This document shows, one piece after another, positions 9,541-18,337 of a DNA stretch of 64,000 nucleotides. How positions within the stretch are numbered: the first letter of the stretch is position 1; the number at the start of each line of letters is the position of its first letter. Made by a program: the position numbers and the translations under genes. The stretch spans positions 2,382,545 to 2,446,544 of the forward strand of contig NZ_CP076718.1 in the NCBI RefSeq assembly GCF_011682235.2. The letters run 5' to 3'. The stretch is from Rhodocaloribacter litoris. Its GTDB lineage: Bacteria; Bacteroidota; Rhodothermia; Rhodothermales; ISCAR-4553. The notes beneath the pieces are model-generated. The model was not told where the DNA came from. It ran no database searches and worked only from the letters and a program-made list of their open reading frames with translations.

Positions 9541-10485
9541 ATGACGAAGATCGAGGAAAAGCTGCTCCTGTACACGGAGCTCTCGCCGGCGGAGCGGCGC
9601 GAGGTGGATGCCTACGTGGCCGGGCACCCCGAATGGAAAGCTCCGTGGGAGGAGGCGCGCGCCTTCGCAGCGTTGTTGCACCGCGCCGGCACACTGCGGC
9701 AAGACCCGCCCTCGGACGAAGTGCTCGCCTACTACGTCGCCACACGGCGAATGGAACGGCATCCGGGCCCCGCTCCGCTCCAGGAAGTGTTCGAGTGGCT
9801 GGAGGCACGCCTTGCCGGAGACGCCGGGCTGCAACAGCGGTGCAACCAGCTGGAACAGCGGATGTACCAGATCGAAGCGGCCGGTGACTTCGCCCGCCGG
9901 TTCGAGGAACTGACCGGCCACACCCTGGGGCCGCCGGCGACGTCCCGGGCGCCGGACCGCCCCGCCCGCCCGGCCGCACGCCTGCATCGCCTTATCGCGC
10001 GGCCGCTGGGACGCATGGCGGCCGTCGTCTGCCTCCTCGTCCTGTGCTACGGCACCCTCTTCCTCGCAAGCGAACTCACAACGAGCGACCTGACCCAGGC
10101 CGCTCTCACCACCGACGAGGCCCTCGAGGCGTTCGGACCCCGCCTCCGGGCCACGTTCGACGCCTCGGACGACGCCCGGGCCGACAGCCTCTATCTCCTG
10201 GGCCTCGAGGCACTGCGGGACAGCCGCCGCTCATTCCTGGGCCTTTTCCCCCGCTTCGACCCCGACCGGCTCCGGCAGGCCGCCGGCTATTTCGAGGCTG
10301 CCGGCGAACTGGTGCCCCGCAACTCCTATCTGGACCTGGAGATACAGTTCTACCTCGGCAAGATCCACCTGGCCCGGCAGGACACCGCCGCCGCAATCGC
10401 CGCGTTCGAGCAGGTCGTGGAGGAGGGCGGCAGCCAGAGCGCCGAAGCCCGGGCCATTCTGGAGATGCTGCACGCGCGTCCCTGA
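9541..10485 (+). CDS. Membrane protein with cytoplasmic anti-sigma-like N-terminus and periplasmic TPR-like C-terminus
   Basis: 314 residues. The N-terminus (MTKIEEKLLLYTELSPAERR, then a EVDAYVAGHPEW element) resembles the zinc-less anti-sigma segment in which a LxPxERxEVExxLxxxPE pattern recurs. A single membrane helix sits at about residues 160-183 (MAAVVCLLVLCYGTLFLASE). The remainder is helical with a tetratricopeptide-like unit (LDLEIQFYLGKIHLARQDTA then AIAAFEQVVEEG). It lies 127 bases downstream of the sigma gene in the same direction. Role as its anti-sigma factor is inference from position and architecture. An upstream in-frame Met at 9451 was rejected in favour of MTKIEEKL. A TATCTT element overlaps the sigma stop. 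Confidence 0.65.
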   Translation: MTKIEEKLLLYTELSPAERREVDAYVAGHPEWKAPWEEARAFAALLHRAGTLRQDPPSDEVLAYYVATRRMERHPGPAPLQEVFEWLEARLAGDAGLQQRCNQLEQRMYQIEAAGDFARRFEELTGHTLGPPATSRAPDRPARPAARLHRLIARPLGRMAAVVCLLVLCYGTLFLASELTTSDLTQAALTTDEALEAFGPRLRATFDASDDARADSLYLLGLEALRDSRRSFLGLFPRFDPDRLRQAAGYFEAAGELVPRNSYLDLEIQFYLGKIHLARQDTAAAIAAFEQVVEEGGSQSAEARAILEMLHARP

Positions 10486-10493
10486 GGCCCGGC

Positions 10494-11333
10494 CTAGCTG
10501 TCCAGAAACAGCGGGGCAGGGCACGACTTGAGCAGGGCTACCGTCGTGGAGCCGAAAGCGATCTCCCGGATCTTGGAAACCGAGTGGGCACCCGCCACCA
10601 CCAGATCGGCGCCATACTCCTCGGCGTGCTTGACGATCAGGTCGGTCGGGTTGTCTCCCTTCATGCTCTGCGCCTGCACGGGAAAGCCGTGTGCCTTCAG
10701 GTAGGCCTGCGCCAGCCGCAGGATCAGCTCCGATTCGGAGGCGCTGTCCCTGTGTATGTTCAGCAGCTTCACCTCGAGGTCGTCGCCAAAGGGACGCAGG
10801 TGTATGAACCGGCGGAGGGCGCGTGCGGACGCCCTGCTGCCGTCGTAAGCCACCAGCACCCGCTTCACCGGGTGGTAGGCTCCTCCCACCACCAGCGTCG
10901 GCGCAATGGTGTTTTTGACGACACGCGCCAGGGTGTTGGTGTCCTGTTTCGAATGGCCGTAGAAGAAGTGCGGATCCTTGCCGACGACGAGGAGATCGTG
11001 GTAGTTCATGTCTTCCACGATGCGTTCGAACGGAACGCCTTCCTCCACCACTTCCGTGTGCGGCAACCCGGCCTTTTCGACCTCCTTCTGAAACGAGGCA
11101 ATCAGCTGCTGCGCGACGGCGCGCGTCTCCTCGGTCAGCCGCTCGCGAAGCTTCTCGGCGTAATACATGCTGCCGATGCCCCCGCCGCGCGCGCTGGCCT
11201 CGATGCTACCCAGGTCTACGACGGCCAGGCCGGTCACCTCGGCACCATACCGCCGGGCAATGTCCTCGGCATACCGGATGGCCACCAGGGTGTCCGAGTC
11301 GGGATCCAGCGCCACAAGAATTCTTTTGATCAT
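10494..11333 (-). CDS. Universal stress protein, two tandem UspA domains
   Basis: 279 residues. Domain 1 (about 1-150) begins MIKRILVALDPDSDTLVAIR and contains DLLVVGKDP; domain 2 (about 155-279) begins KRVLVAYDGSRASARALRR and has DLVVAGAHS followed by IAFGSTTVALLKSCPAPLF, the ATP-binding glycine pattern of UspA proteins. Cytoplasmic stress-associated nucleotide-binding proteins; specific role unknown. It converges with the sigma/anti-sigma pair (8-base gap). A Met six codons upstream is an alternative start. The candidate replication origin lies upstream of it. Confidence 0.88.
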   Translation of the reverse strand: MIKRILVALDPDSDTLVAIRYAEDIARRYGAEVTGLAVVDLGSIEASARGGGIGSMYYAEKLRERLTEETRAVAQQLIASFQKEVEKAGLPHTEVVEEGVPFERIVEDMNYHDLLVVGKDPHFFYGHSKQDTNTLARVVKNTIAPTLVVGGAYHPVKRVLVAYDGSRASARALRRFIHLRPFGDDLEVKLLNIHRDSASESELILRLAQAYLKAHGFPVQAQSMKGDNPTDLIVKHAEEYGADLVVAGAHSVSKIREIAFGSTTVALLKSCPAPLFLDS

Positions 11334-11530
11334 GGCAGACCCATGCTGCATTGTGGGGATTCGGTCCACAAACTTAAGCGAAGGAGACGGCGCGCACAAT
11401 CGGTCCGGTGAGAAAACCGTACAAAGGCGCCCTGCATATTCCTTTCCGGTAATACAACGGCAACCCGGACACAGGCACCGGTATACCGGCGTGTATCAAT
11501 CCTCTCCCTGCCTGTCCCCCGCGTTTCCCA

Positions 11531-11583
11531 CACCCTTTTCTATAACAGTTTTTTTAAAGAATCGGATGTTTTAGTAGTAGTAG
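11531..11583 (+). other. AT-rich segment with TAG trinucleotide repeats (candidate unwinding element / DnaA-trio)
   Basis: Contains runs of T and A (around 11535-11560) in otherwise GC-rich DNA, ending in four consecutive TAG trinucleotides at 11572-11583. A DnaA-box-like nonamer on the minus strand starts five bases further on. In characterised bacterial origins such as that of Bacillus subtilis, repeated DnaA-trio triplets next to a DnaA box mark the start of duplex unwinding; the arrangement here matches that geometry. Assignment is by pattern only. Confidence 0.55.
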
Positions 11584-11930
11584 GATCTGTGGAAATGTGG
11601 ACAACGGAAAAATCCACATCGGGGTGGGTGATGGGTGGATAAAAAGGAGGGTTGATCCCCAGCCTGTCCACACGGAGGGTGCGTTTTGAAGTCGCGGGCG
11701 TACGTGTTTTGCGCGGAAAGGGCGGGTTATGCACGTTTCCACCGTTGTCCACAGAAAAGAGGGGAACGACGGCCGGAATTTGTCCACCGTGGCGGGGGAT
11801 GTGGATCGATCCGGATAACGTGTGCGGGAGGAGGGGGAAAATCCACACGTGTCCACATCGTGGATAACCCGGCGGGTTTATCCAGACCTCGTCCCCCGGC
11901 TTATCAACGGGTTGTCCACGGTGTGGAAAG
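11584..11930. other. oriC: Candidate chromosomal replication origin (cluster of DnaA-box-like sites)
   Basis: A non-coding stretch with many nonamers close to the DnaA-box consensus TTATNCACA. One-mismatch sites: 11588-11596 (-), 11596-11604 (-, TTGTCCACA), 11634-11642 (-), 11727-11735 (+, TTATGCACG), 11745-11753 (+, TTGTCCACA), 11859-11867 (-, TTATCCACG), 11878-11886 (+, TTATCCAGA) and 11922-11930 (-). Two-mismatch sites lie at 11610, 11664, 11780, 11800, 11839, 11849 and 11912. No perfect box was found. The AT-rich/TAG segment borders it on the left. dnaA itself is not adjacent, which is common outside Firmicutes-type origins. Housekeeping genes to the left run leftward and many genes to the right run rightward, as expected around an origin. 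Confidence 0.7.
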
Positions 11931-11966
11931 CGAAAAGGGCGGCTGCGGATGGCCGGCGCGGGGCCG

Positions 11967-13256
11967 TCACGGTTTTCCGAGAAGGGCGAACATCTCTTTC
12001 TTGTAGGCCTCGACGCCCGGCTGATCGAAGGGGTTGATGCCGAGCAGGTAGCCGCCGACGGCCACGGCGTGCTCGAAGAAGTAGAGGCAGGCCCCCAGGT
12101 CGCCGGGGGCGATGCGGTCGAGCCAGAGGGTCATGGCCGGCACGCCGCCGGCGACGTGCGCGCGGAGGGTTCCCTCGTAGGCCTGGCGGTTGATGTGGCG
12201 CATCGTCTGTCCGGCGAGGTAGTCGAGCCCGTCCAGGTTGTCGCCGGTGGCGGGCACCGGCAGGTCGCCGCCGTCGTGCTCGGCCATGAGGAACGTCTCG
12301 ATGAGCAGGCGTTTGCCATCTTGCACGTACTGGCCGAGCGAGTGGAGGTCGGTCGAGTACTGGACGACGGCGGGGAAGAGGCCTTTGTGGTCCTTCCCCT
12401 CACTCTCGCCGAAGAGCTGTTGCCACCACCCGCCGATGCCGGCCAGGCGCGGCTCGAAGACGGCCAGCACTTCGACGGCATAGCCGTGCTCGTGGAGCAG
12501 GTAGCGCCGGGCGGCATAGTCGAGCGCGGGGTTGTCCCCGGTGCCGGAGAACCGGCGGCAGGCGTCGACGGCGCCATAGAAAAGGGCGTGGATGTCGATG
12601 CCGGCGACGGCGATGGGAAGGAGGCCGACGGGGGTGAGGACGGAGAAGCGCCCGCCCACGTCTGGCGGGATGACGTATTTCTTATAGCCCTTCTCCGCCC
12701 GGAGTTGGTTGAGGGCACCGCGTTCCGGGTCGGTGGTGACGATGATGCGGCGGTCGGCGTCGTCGAACCGGGCTTCGAGCCACTGCCGGAGGAAGCGGAA
12801 GGCCAGCGCGGGCTCCAGCGTGGTGCCGCTCTTGGAGATGACGTTCAGGTAGACCGACTTTCCTTCGAGGTAGGCCATCAACTCGCGCAGGTAGGCGCCG
12901 CTCATGTGGTGGCCGGCGAAGAGGATCTCGGGCGTGCGGGGGGCGTCGTCCCCGCGGCGGGCCGGGAAGTAAGGCGTGAGGGCGTCGATGACCGCCTTCG
13001 CGCCGAGGTAGGACCCGCCGATACCGATACAGACGAGCACGTCCGCACGCTCGCGGATCTCGGCGGCCGTCGCGGCGAGGTCTTCGAGCAGGGCGTCGTT
13101 CGGAGAGAGCAACAGGTCGCGCCAGCCCGTAAATTCGTGTCCGGCGCCCGTCTTTTCGATGAGGGCGCGATGGGCTGCCTCCACCCGGGGGCGCAGGGTC
13201 TCCAGGGCACTTTTCTCTATGAAAGCGTCAACCGGCGTCGGGTCGAATCGGAGCAT
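11967..13256 (-). CDS. pgi: Glucose-6-phosphate isomerase
   Basis: 429 residues, of the shorter bacterial PGI class. Interconverts glucose-6-phosphate and fructose-6-phosphate. Motifs: VCIGIGGSYLGAKAVIDAL (sugar-phosphate SIS domain), VISKSGTTLEPALAFR, the FSVLTPVGLLPIAVAG segment, and QLFGESEGKDHKGLFPAV with the catalytic-region Glu. The start MLRFDPTPVDAF fits the family; open frame further upstream was not used. Transcribed toward the candidate origin, against the leading-strand trend. Divergent from moeA with about 125 bases between the starts. Confidence 0.94.
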   Translation of the reverse strand: MLRFDPTPVDAFIEKSALETLRPRVEAAHRALIEKTGAGHEFTGWRDLLLSPNDALLEDLAATAAEIRERADVLVCIGIGGSYLGAKAVIDALTPYFPARRGDDAPRTPEILFAGHHMSGAYLRELMAYLEGKSVYLNVISKSGTTLEPALAFRFLRQWLEARFDDADRRIIVTTDPERGALNQLRAEKGYKKYVIPPDVGGRFSVLTPVGLLPIAVAGIDIHALFYGAVDACRRFSGTGDNPALDYAARRYLLHEHGYAVEVLAVFEPRLAGIGGWWQQLFGESEGKDHKGLFPAVVQYSTDLHSLGQYVQDGKRLLIETFLMAEHDGGDLPVPATGDNLDGLDYLAGQTMRHINRQAYEGTLRAHVAGGVPAMTLWLDRIAPGDLGACLYFFEHAVAVGGYLLGINPFDQPGVEAYKKEMFALLGKP

Positions 13257-13381
13257 CGCGGAAGGGGATCGGGTTGGTAGGGACCGTGGAAGGTGTCGCC
13301 GCATGAACAGACGCAGCGGGTGTTTGTACATCCAAAATTCTAAATTCGAGAACCGAAAAATCCGGGAGGGGGAGAATAACA

Positions 13382-14596
13382 ATGCGTGAATTCATTTCGG
13401 TGGAGGAGGCCCGTGCGCTGGTGCTGGAGGCGGTGGCAGCGCAGCCGGTGGAGCGTGTCCCGCTGGCGCAGGCCTACGGGCGGACGCTGGCGGAGCCGGT
13501 GGTGAGCCGCGAGCACATCCCGCCGTTCGACAACGCGGCGATGGACGGGTTTGCCGTGCGGAGCGCGGATCTGGCGACGTTGCCGTCTTCGCTGCGGGTG
13601 ATCGAGGACGTGCGGGCAGGGGGAATCCCTTCGCACGCCATCGTGCCGGGCACGTGCGCGCGCATCATGACCGGGGCCCCCGTGCCGGAGGGGGCGGACA
13701 CGGTCGTGCCGGTGGAGTGGACGGAGACCGGTGAGGACGCGGGTTCGGTCCGGATGCTGCGGGTGCCGCCGGCAGGAGGGCACGTGCGCCGGGCGGGCGA
13801 GGACGTGCGGGCGGGCGAGACGGTGCTCGGGGCGGGGGCGGTCGTGACGCCGCCCGTGGTGGGCCTGCTGGCGACGCTGGGGTATGCCGAGGTGGCCGTG
13901 CGCGTGCCGCCGCGGGTGGCCGTCGTCGCCACGGGCGACGAGCTGGTGCCCCCGGAGGCGACGCCGGGGCCGGGGCAGATCCGAAACGCCAACGGGCCGG
14001 CCCTCGCCGCGCAGGCCCAGGCCGCCGGCGCCGAGGTCCTGCCGCCCCTGCACGCCCGCGACACGCTCGAGGACATCCGCACCGCCGTCGAGCGGGCCCT
14101 GGAAGCCGACGTGCTCGTCTTCTCCGGCGGGGTGTCGGTGGGGGACTACGACTTCGTGAAGCAGGTGCTCGACGAGATGGGCCTGACGCTGCGGTTCTGG
14201 AAGGTGCGGCAGCGCCCGGGCAAGCCCCTGGCCTTCGGGCTGCTCGGCGGCAAGCCCGTCTTTGGCCTGCCCGGCAACCCGGTTTCCTCGGCGGTGTGCT
14301 TCGAGCAGTACGTCCGCCCGGCGCTGGCGAAGATGCTGGGGCGGGCCGCGGTGCTGCGCCCGTGCCTGCGGGCCGTCCTGGCGGCGCCGGCGAAGAAGGT
14401 GGCCGGGCTGCACTATTTCGCCCGCGGCGTCGCCGCCACCGGCGCGGACGGGCGCCTCACGGTGCACCTGGCCGGGCCGCAGGGCTCACACGTCTATACC
14501 TCGGTCGTACGGGCGAACTGCCTCGTTCACCTGCCTGAAACGATGGTGGATCCGGAAGCCGGCACGCTTGTTGACGTGGAATGGTTGAACTGGTGA
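13382..14596 (+). CDS. moeA: Molybdopterin molybdotransferase MoeA
   Basis: 404 residues. Inserts molybdate into adenylylated molybdopterin in Mo-cofactor synthesis. Domain order matches MoeA: N-terminal region with PPFDNAAMDGFAV, the RIMTGAPVPEGADTVVPVE motif, the MogA-like domain starting VAVVATGDELV, FSGGVSVGDYDFVKQVL, then GLPGNPVSSAVCFE, and a C-terminal beta domain. A good ribosome-binding site (GGGAGGGGGAGAA) lies just upstream. moaA and moaC are about 19 kb away in the same direction. Confidence 0.95.
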   Translation: MREFISVEEARALVLEAVAAQPVERVPLAQAYGRTLAEPVVSREHIPPFDNAAMDGFAVRSADLATLPSSLRVIEDVRAGGIPSHAIVPGTCARIMTGAPVPEGADTVVPVEWTETGEDAGSVRMLRVPPAGGHVRRAGEDVRAGETVLGAGAVVTPPVVGLLATLGYAEVAVRVPPRVAVVATGDELVPPEATPGPGQIRNANGPALAAQAQAAGAEVLPPLHARDTLEDIRTAVERALEADVLVFSGGVSVGDYDFVKQVLDEMGLTLRFWKVRQRPGKPLAFGLLGGKPVFGLPGNPVSSAVCFEQYVRPALAKMLGRAAVLRPCLRAVLAAPAKKVAGLHYFARGVAATGADGRLTVHLAGPQGSHVYTSVVRANCLVHLPETMVDPEAGTLVDVEWLNW

Positions 14597-14650
14597 ACAC
14601 GCCGGCAACCTGCCGGAATGTCCAGCCTGCAGACCATACGGTACGGAATA

Positions 14651-15265
14651 ATGCATAGACGATCCCTGCAAGCCATCCTTTTCGCGTTGCTCCTGCTGCC
14701 GCTTCCGGACGCCCCGGCGCAGGACCGCCTGGCGGTGGGGAGCAAGGTGCCGCTGGTCGACCTGCCCCTGCCGGGCGTGGACGGCGACACGATCACCCTG
14801 GCGGCGGCCGCCGGGGAGAACGGGCTGCTCGTTCTCTTCTCTTCGAACACCTGCCCGTGGGTCGATGCCTGGGAGGATCGCTACCGGGTCGTTGCAGAGA
14901 CGGCCCGCTCGCTCGGCATCGGCATGGTCGTCGTCAACCCGAATGCGGGATACCGGGACCGGGGCGACGGGCCGGCGGAGATGAGGGCCCGGGCGGAGGA
15001 GAAGGGCTACGCGTTCCCCTACGTGGTGGACCCGGATCATCGCCTCGCCGACGCGTTCGGGGCCGAGCGCACGCCGGAGGTGTTTCTGTTCGACGGCACC
15101 CTGACGCTCGTCTACGAGGGCGCCATCGACGACAGCCCCCGCGATCCGGAGGCGGTGCAGCAGCCCTACCTGCTCGACGCTCTCCATGCCCTGGCCGAGG
15201 GCCGTCCCGTCCCCGCCGCGTCGACGCGGTCCATGGGCTGCACCATCCGCCGCACGCAGGATTGA
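14651..15265 (+). CDS. Exported thioredoxin-fold (AhpC/TSA-redoxin type) protein
   Basis: 204 residues with a signal peptide (MHRRSLQAILFALLLLPLPD, cleavage near APA-Q). The mature domain shows the redoxin layout: VGSKVPLVDLPLPGVDG, then LVLFSSNTCPWVDAWEDRY with a single reactive-type Cys (NTCPWV), and TPEVFLFDGTLTLVYEGAID with the cis-Pro. Only one Cys is present at the active site, so it resembles the redoxin/alkyl-hydroperoxide group rather than a CxxC thioredoxin. Probably periplasmic; function unknown. About 54 bases after moeA in the same direction; an upstream in-frame Met at 14618 is possible but would disrupt the signal peptide. Confidence 0.8.
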   Translation: MHRRSLQAILFALLLLPLPDAPAQDRLAVGSKVPLVDLPLPGVDGDTITLAAAAGENGLLVLFSSNTCPWVDAWEDRYRVVAETARSLGIGMVVVNPNAGYRDRGDGPAEMRARAEEKGYAFPYVVDPDHRLADAFGAERTPEVFLFDGTLTLVYEGAIDDSPRDPEAVQQPYLLDALHALAEGRPVPAASTRSMGCTIRRTQD

Positions 15266-15305
15266 CACGGCGGCAACAATTGGCGGGGCGTGCCGTTTTT
15301 TCGGT

Positions 15306-17567
15306 ATGGTAGCCCGTTACGCCCTGTTGCCCGTGTGCCGGCTCCTTGCCGTGATGCTTGTGCTCGCCGTGCCGGCGGCCGTGCGGGCGCAGCCCGCCGG
15401 CGGCTGGCTGGTCCGGGGCGACTCGCTCCGGGACGCCGGGGCCTACGAGCTGGCCCGCAAGGCCTACGAGCGGGCCCGCGATGCCCGCTTCGTCGAGGCG
15501 ACGCTCCGCCTCGGCACGCTCGCCCTCGACCTGGGCCGCTGGGGTGAGGCCGGCGACCGCTTCGACGAGGTGCTCGAACGCGACCCCGACCACCTGGCCG
15601 CCCACTACTACCGCGCCATCGCCCACCGCGAGGCCGGCCTCTTTCGCCCACCCTTCGGTCCGTTGCGCGAGGCGCTCGCATGGCGGAAGGCCGAAGCCCA
15701 CTTCGAACACGTGCTTGCGCGCGACTCCGCGTTTCAGGACGTGCTCGTGCAGTACGCCCGGCTCGAAGCCTATCGGGGCAACCACGAAAGGGCGATCGGC
15801 CTCGGCTATGCCGGGCTTCGCCTCCGCCCCGAACTCCCCGAAGTCCACCTCGGGCTCGTCGTCCTCTACCGGCGCTTCCTTCGCGAAGACGAGGACACGG
15901 CGACGGCCTGGCTCGCCGCGCACGAGGACCCCTATGCCGCCTTCTTCCGGGCGGAGCGCCTGCGCCGGGCGGGAGACCTCGCCGCCGCGGCGGCGGCGTA
16001 CCTCGATCTGCTCGGCCGGACCGGTCCGATGCCCCGCACGCTCGTGCTGCTGGCGCTGGCGCGCGTGGAGGCTGCCCGCGGCCACCCGGACCGCTGCGAG
16101 GCCTGGTACCTCCGCGCCGTCGACGGGATCGCCTCGCCCGTCGAGGCGGCCTTCGTCTTTGCTGACACCGGCTACATCCTCGCGCCGGACGAGTTGCGGG
16201 CCTACCGCCGGCTCGCCGACCCCGCCGCCCTCCGTGCCTTCTTCCGGCGCGTGTGGGCCCGGCGCGACCCGCTGCCCGCCGCCCCGGAGAACCCGCGCCT
16301 CGCCGAGCACTACCGCCGGCTCGTCTACGTCGAAGAACAGTTCGCCTACCACGGACGCCTGGCCTGGTGGAACGACCCCGACAAGGTCAACCGGCTCGCG
16401 TTCGCCGAGGTCTACCGCCTGCCCCGCGACTTCAACGACAAAGGGCTGATCTACCTGCGCCACGGCCCGCCGGACGACCGGGTCGCCACGCTCGAAGCCG
16501 AGACGCCGAACGAATCGTGGCGCTACGCGGCCACGGGCGACGAACCCCCGATGATTTTCCACTTCGCCACGCTCGGCGGAGCTGCCTGGCGGCTCGTGCC
16601 GGTGCTCCTCGGCGCTGAGGTCATGAACGACCGCCTCGACTGGGGCGCCCCCTTCATGCGCGGCTACCTGATCTACCAGGACGAGCCCCGGCGGCGCGAG
16701 CTCGACCTGCTCGGCTTCGAGCAGGAGATGCGCGCGCAGAGCCAGGCCGACGTCGACCGCGGCCTCACCACCGACCGGCACACCTGGGTGCCGCCCGTCG
16801 AGCGGCTCGACCTGCCCGCCGTGACGGCGGCGTTCCGCGACGGGGACGGCCGTACGCGCCTGGAGGTGCATTTTGCCTTCCCGGCAGCGACCCTGGCCCG
16901 GCACGCCCCCGCGCACGCGCGCCATGTGAACGTGGAGGCCGGCCTGAGCCTGCGCACGACGACCTTCGACGACGTCGCCACGGAGCGCGTCCGGCGGCGC
17001 GTGCCCCGCTCCGCCGATCCCACCGGCGGCGTCCTCGACGCTCTCGCCGTCACGGCTCCGCCGGACTCGTACCGCGTTGACCTCCACGTGCGCACGGAGG
17101 ACGGGCGCGTCCTCGGCACCGCCCGCCTCGACCGCCGCCTGCCCGGCTTCTCCGGCCCGGGGCTCGCCGTGAGCGACCTGCTCCTGGCCCATGACATCGC
17201 ACCGGTACCGCCCGGCGAGACGGGCACCCACCACGACCTGCGCGTAAAGGCCGCTCCCACGCTCCGTTTCCCGCGCCGCCGTCCCTTCTTCGTCTACTTC
17301 GAAATCTACCACCTCACCCCCGGCGACGACGGACGGGCGCGCTACACGCTCGAATACACGCTCACGCCCGAGCGGGGAAAGCGGCGGGCCAGGGCGTCGC
17401 TCACCCTCCGGGTCGACCATGAGGTGCCGGGGAGCACGGCCGTCGAGTACACCGAGATCGATGCCGGCCGGGTGGAGCCGGGGGCCTACGTGCTGGCCGT
17501 CACCGTCACCGACCGGCGGACGGATCGCTCCGCCACCTCCATACGGCGAATCGAGATCGAAAAATGA
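15306..17567 (+). CDS. GWxTD-domain secreted protein with TPR-like repeats
   Basis: 753 residues. Signal peptide (CRLLAVMLVLAVPAAVRAQ) then helical tetratricopeptide-like repeats (about residues 30-270; for example LRDAGAYELARKAYERARD, and DRFDEVLERDPDHLAAHYYR). The middle contains the conserved GLIYLRHGPPDD motif of the GWxTD family at about residue 382. The C-terminal third is beta-rich. GWxTD proteins are found mainly in Bacteroidota/Rhodothermota and Acidobacteria and have no established activity. The start at 15306 was chosen for the signal peptide. It lies 40 bases after the redoxin gene. Confidence 0.75.
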   Translation: MVARYALLPVCRLLAVMLVLAVPAAVRAQPAGGWLVRGDSLRDAGAYELARKAYERARDARFVEATLRLGTLALDLGRWGEAGDRFDEVLERDPDHLAAHYYRAIAHREAGLFRPPFGPLREALAWRKAEAHFEHVLARDSAFQDVLVQYARLEAYRGNHERAIGLGYAGLRLRPELPEVHLGLVVLYRRFLREDEDTATAWLAAHEDPYAAFFRAERLRRAGDLAAAAAAYLDLLGRTGPMPRTLVLLALARVEAARGHPDRCEAWYLRAVDGIASPVEAAFVFADTGYILAPDELRAYRRLADPAALRAFFRRVWARRDPLPAAPENPRLAEHYRRLVYVEEQFAYHGRLAWWNDPDKVNRLAFAEVYRLPRDFNDKGLIYLRHGPPDDRVATLEAETPNESWRYAATGDEPPMIFHFATLGGAAWRLVPVLLGAEVMNDRLDWGAPFMRGYLIYQDEPRRRELDLLGFEQEMRAQSQADVDRGLTTDRHTWVPPVERLDLPAVTAAFRDGDGRTRLEVHFAFPAATLARHAPAHARHVNVEAGLSLRTTTFDDVATERVRRRVPRSADPTGGVLDALAVTAPPDSYRVDLHVRTEDGRVLGTARLDRRLPGFSGPGLAVSDLLLAHDIAPVPPGETGTHHDLRVKAAPTLRFPRRRPFFVYFEIYHLTPGDDGRARYTLEYTLTPERGKRRARASLTLRVDHEVPGSTAVEYTEIDAGRVEPGAYVLAVTVTDRRTDRSATSIRRIEIEK

Positions 17568-17637
17568 GCGGTCCCGCCGGGTTGGAGAGTTCGCGTTTCG
17601 TGGGATATGTTGTGCGCTGCGTGGGGAGCGCAACGGG

Positions 17638-18330
17638 ATGAGCCGGATCGTTCGTACGGAGGACAACGTGTTGCTGTTTTATTGTACAGAGAAGGGCAGG
17701 CTGGACGTGCTTCGGGAGCGGGGCATCGAGGAGGAGGCGCGCCTGTGGACCACGCTTGACGCCGCCCGGCAGGCCTGCCGCGACGCGCTGGTCGTGGTCG
17801 ACGCGACGCGGCTGGCGGAGGCGCCGGTTGAGGTGGGTGACGGTCAGGTGCGGGTGCCGCAGGTGCCGCCCGGAGCGCTGTGCAACGTTACGCCCTACCT
17901 GCCGCCGGAGCCGGTGACGGCCGCGGGCGGCTACGTGGTACGCGCCGGAACGCCCGAGCCTGCATTGCTGCTCATCTTCCGGCGCGGCGTCTGGGATCTC
18001 CCCAAGGGCAAGTGCGATCCCGGCGAGTGCCCCCCGGACTGCGCGTTGCGGGAGGTACGTGAAGAGGTCGGTGCCGGCGACCTGCGTATCGTCTGTCCGC
18101 TGGGCGTCACGCGGCACGGTTATCCCCGGGACGGGCGCTACGAGGTCAAGACGACGCACTGGTATCTGATGGAGACCGTCGCCACGGCGTTCACGCCGCA
18201 GGCCGAGGAAGACATCGAGGCGGTGGCCTGGGTGCCGTGGTCCGAGGCCCGGGCGCGGCTCGGCTTCGAGACGCTCCGCCGTCACGCCGCGACCGTCGAG
18301 CCGGTGGTTTTCGACCGGTTGATCCGGTGA
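17638..18330 (+). CDS. Nudix hydrolase
   Basis: 230 residues. The C-terminal Nudix domain (about 100-230) carries the Nudix box, beginning LPKGKCDPGECPPDCALREV and ending REEVGAG, with the required Gly, Glu and REVREE positions. It is followed by a THWYLMET strand typical of the family. The N-terminal 95 residues are not recognised. Nudix enzymes hydrolyse nucleoside diphosphates linked to another moiety; the substrate is unknown. The start MSRIVRTEDNVLLFYC was chosen after a GGGAGCGC-like stretch. Converges with the next serine hydrolase gene. Confidence 0.85.
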   Translation: MSRIVRTEDNVLLFYCTEKGRLDVLRERGIEEEARLWTTLDAARQACRDALVVVDATRLAEAPVEVGDGQVRVPQVPPGALCNVTPYLPPEPVTAAGGYVVRAGTPEPALLLIFRRGVWDLPKGKCDPGECPPDCALREVREEVGAGDLRIVCPLGVTRHGYPRDGRYEVKTTHWYLMETVATAFTPQAEEDIEAVAWVPWSEARARLGFETLRRHAATVEPVVFDRLIR

Positions 18331-18337
18331 GCGGCGC

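Noticed and set aside
14934..17666. Very long minus-strand open frame opposite the redoxin and GWxTD genes
   Set aside because: High-GC codon bias leaves long open antisense frames; the plus strand has signal peptides and domains, this one has neither.
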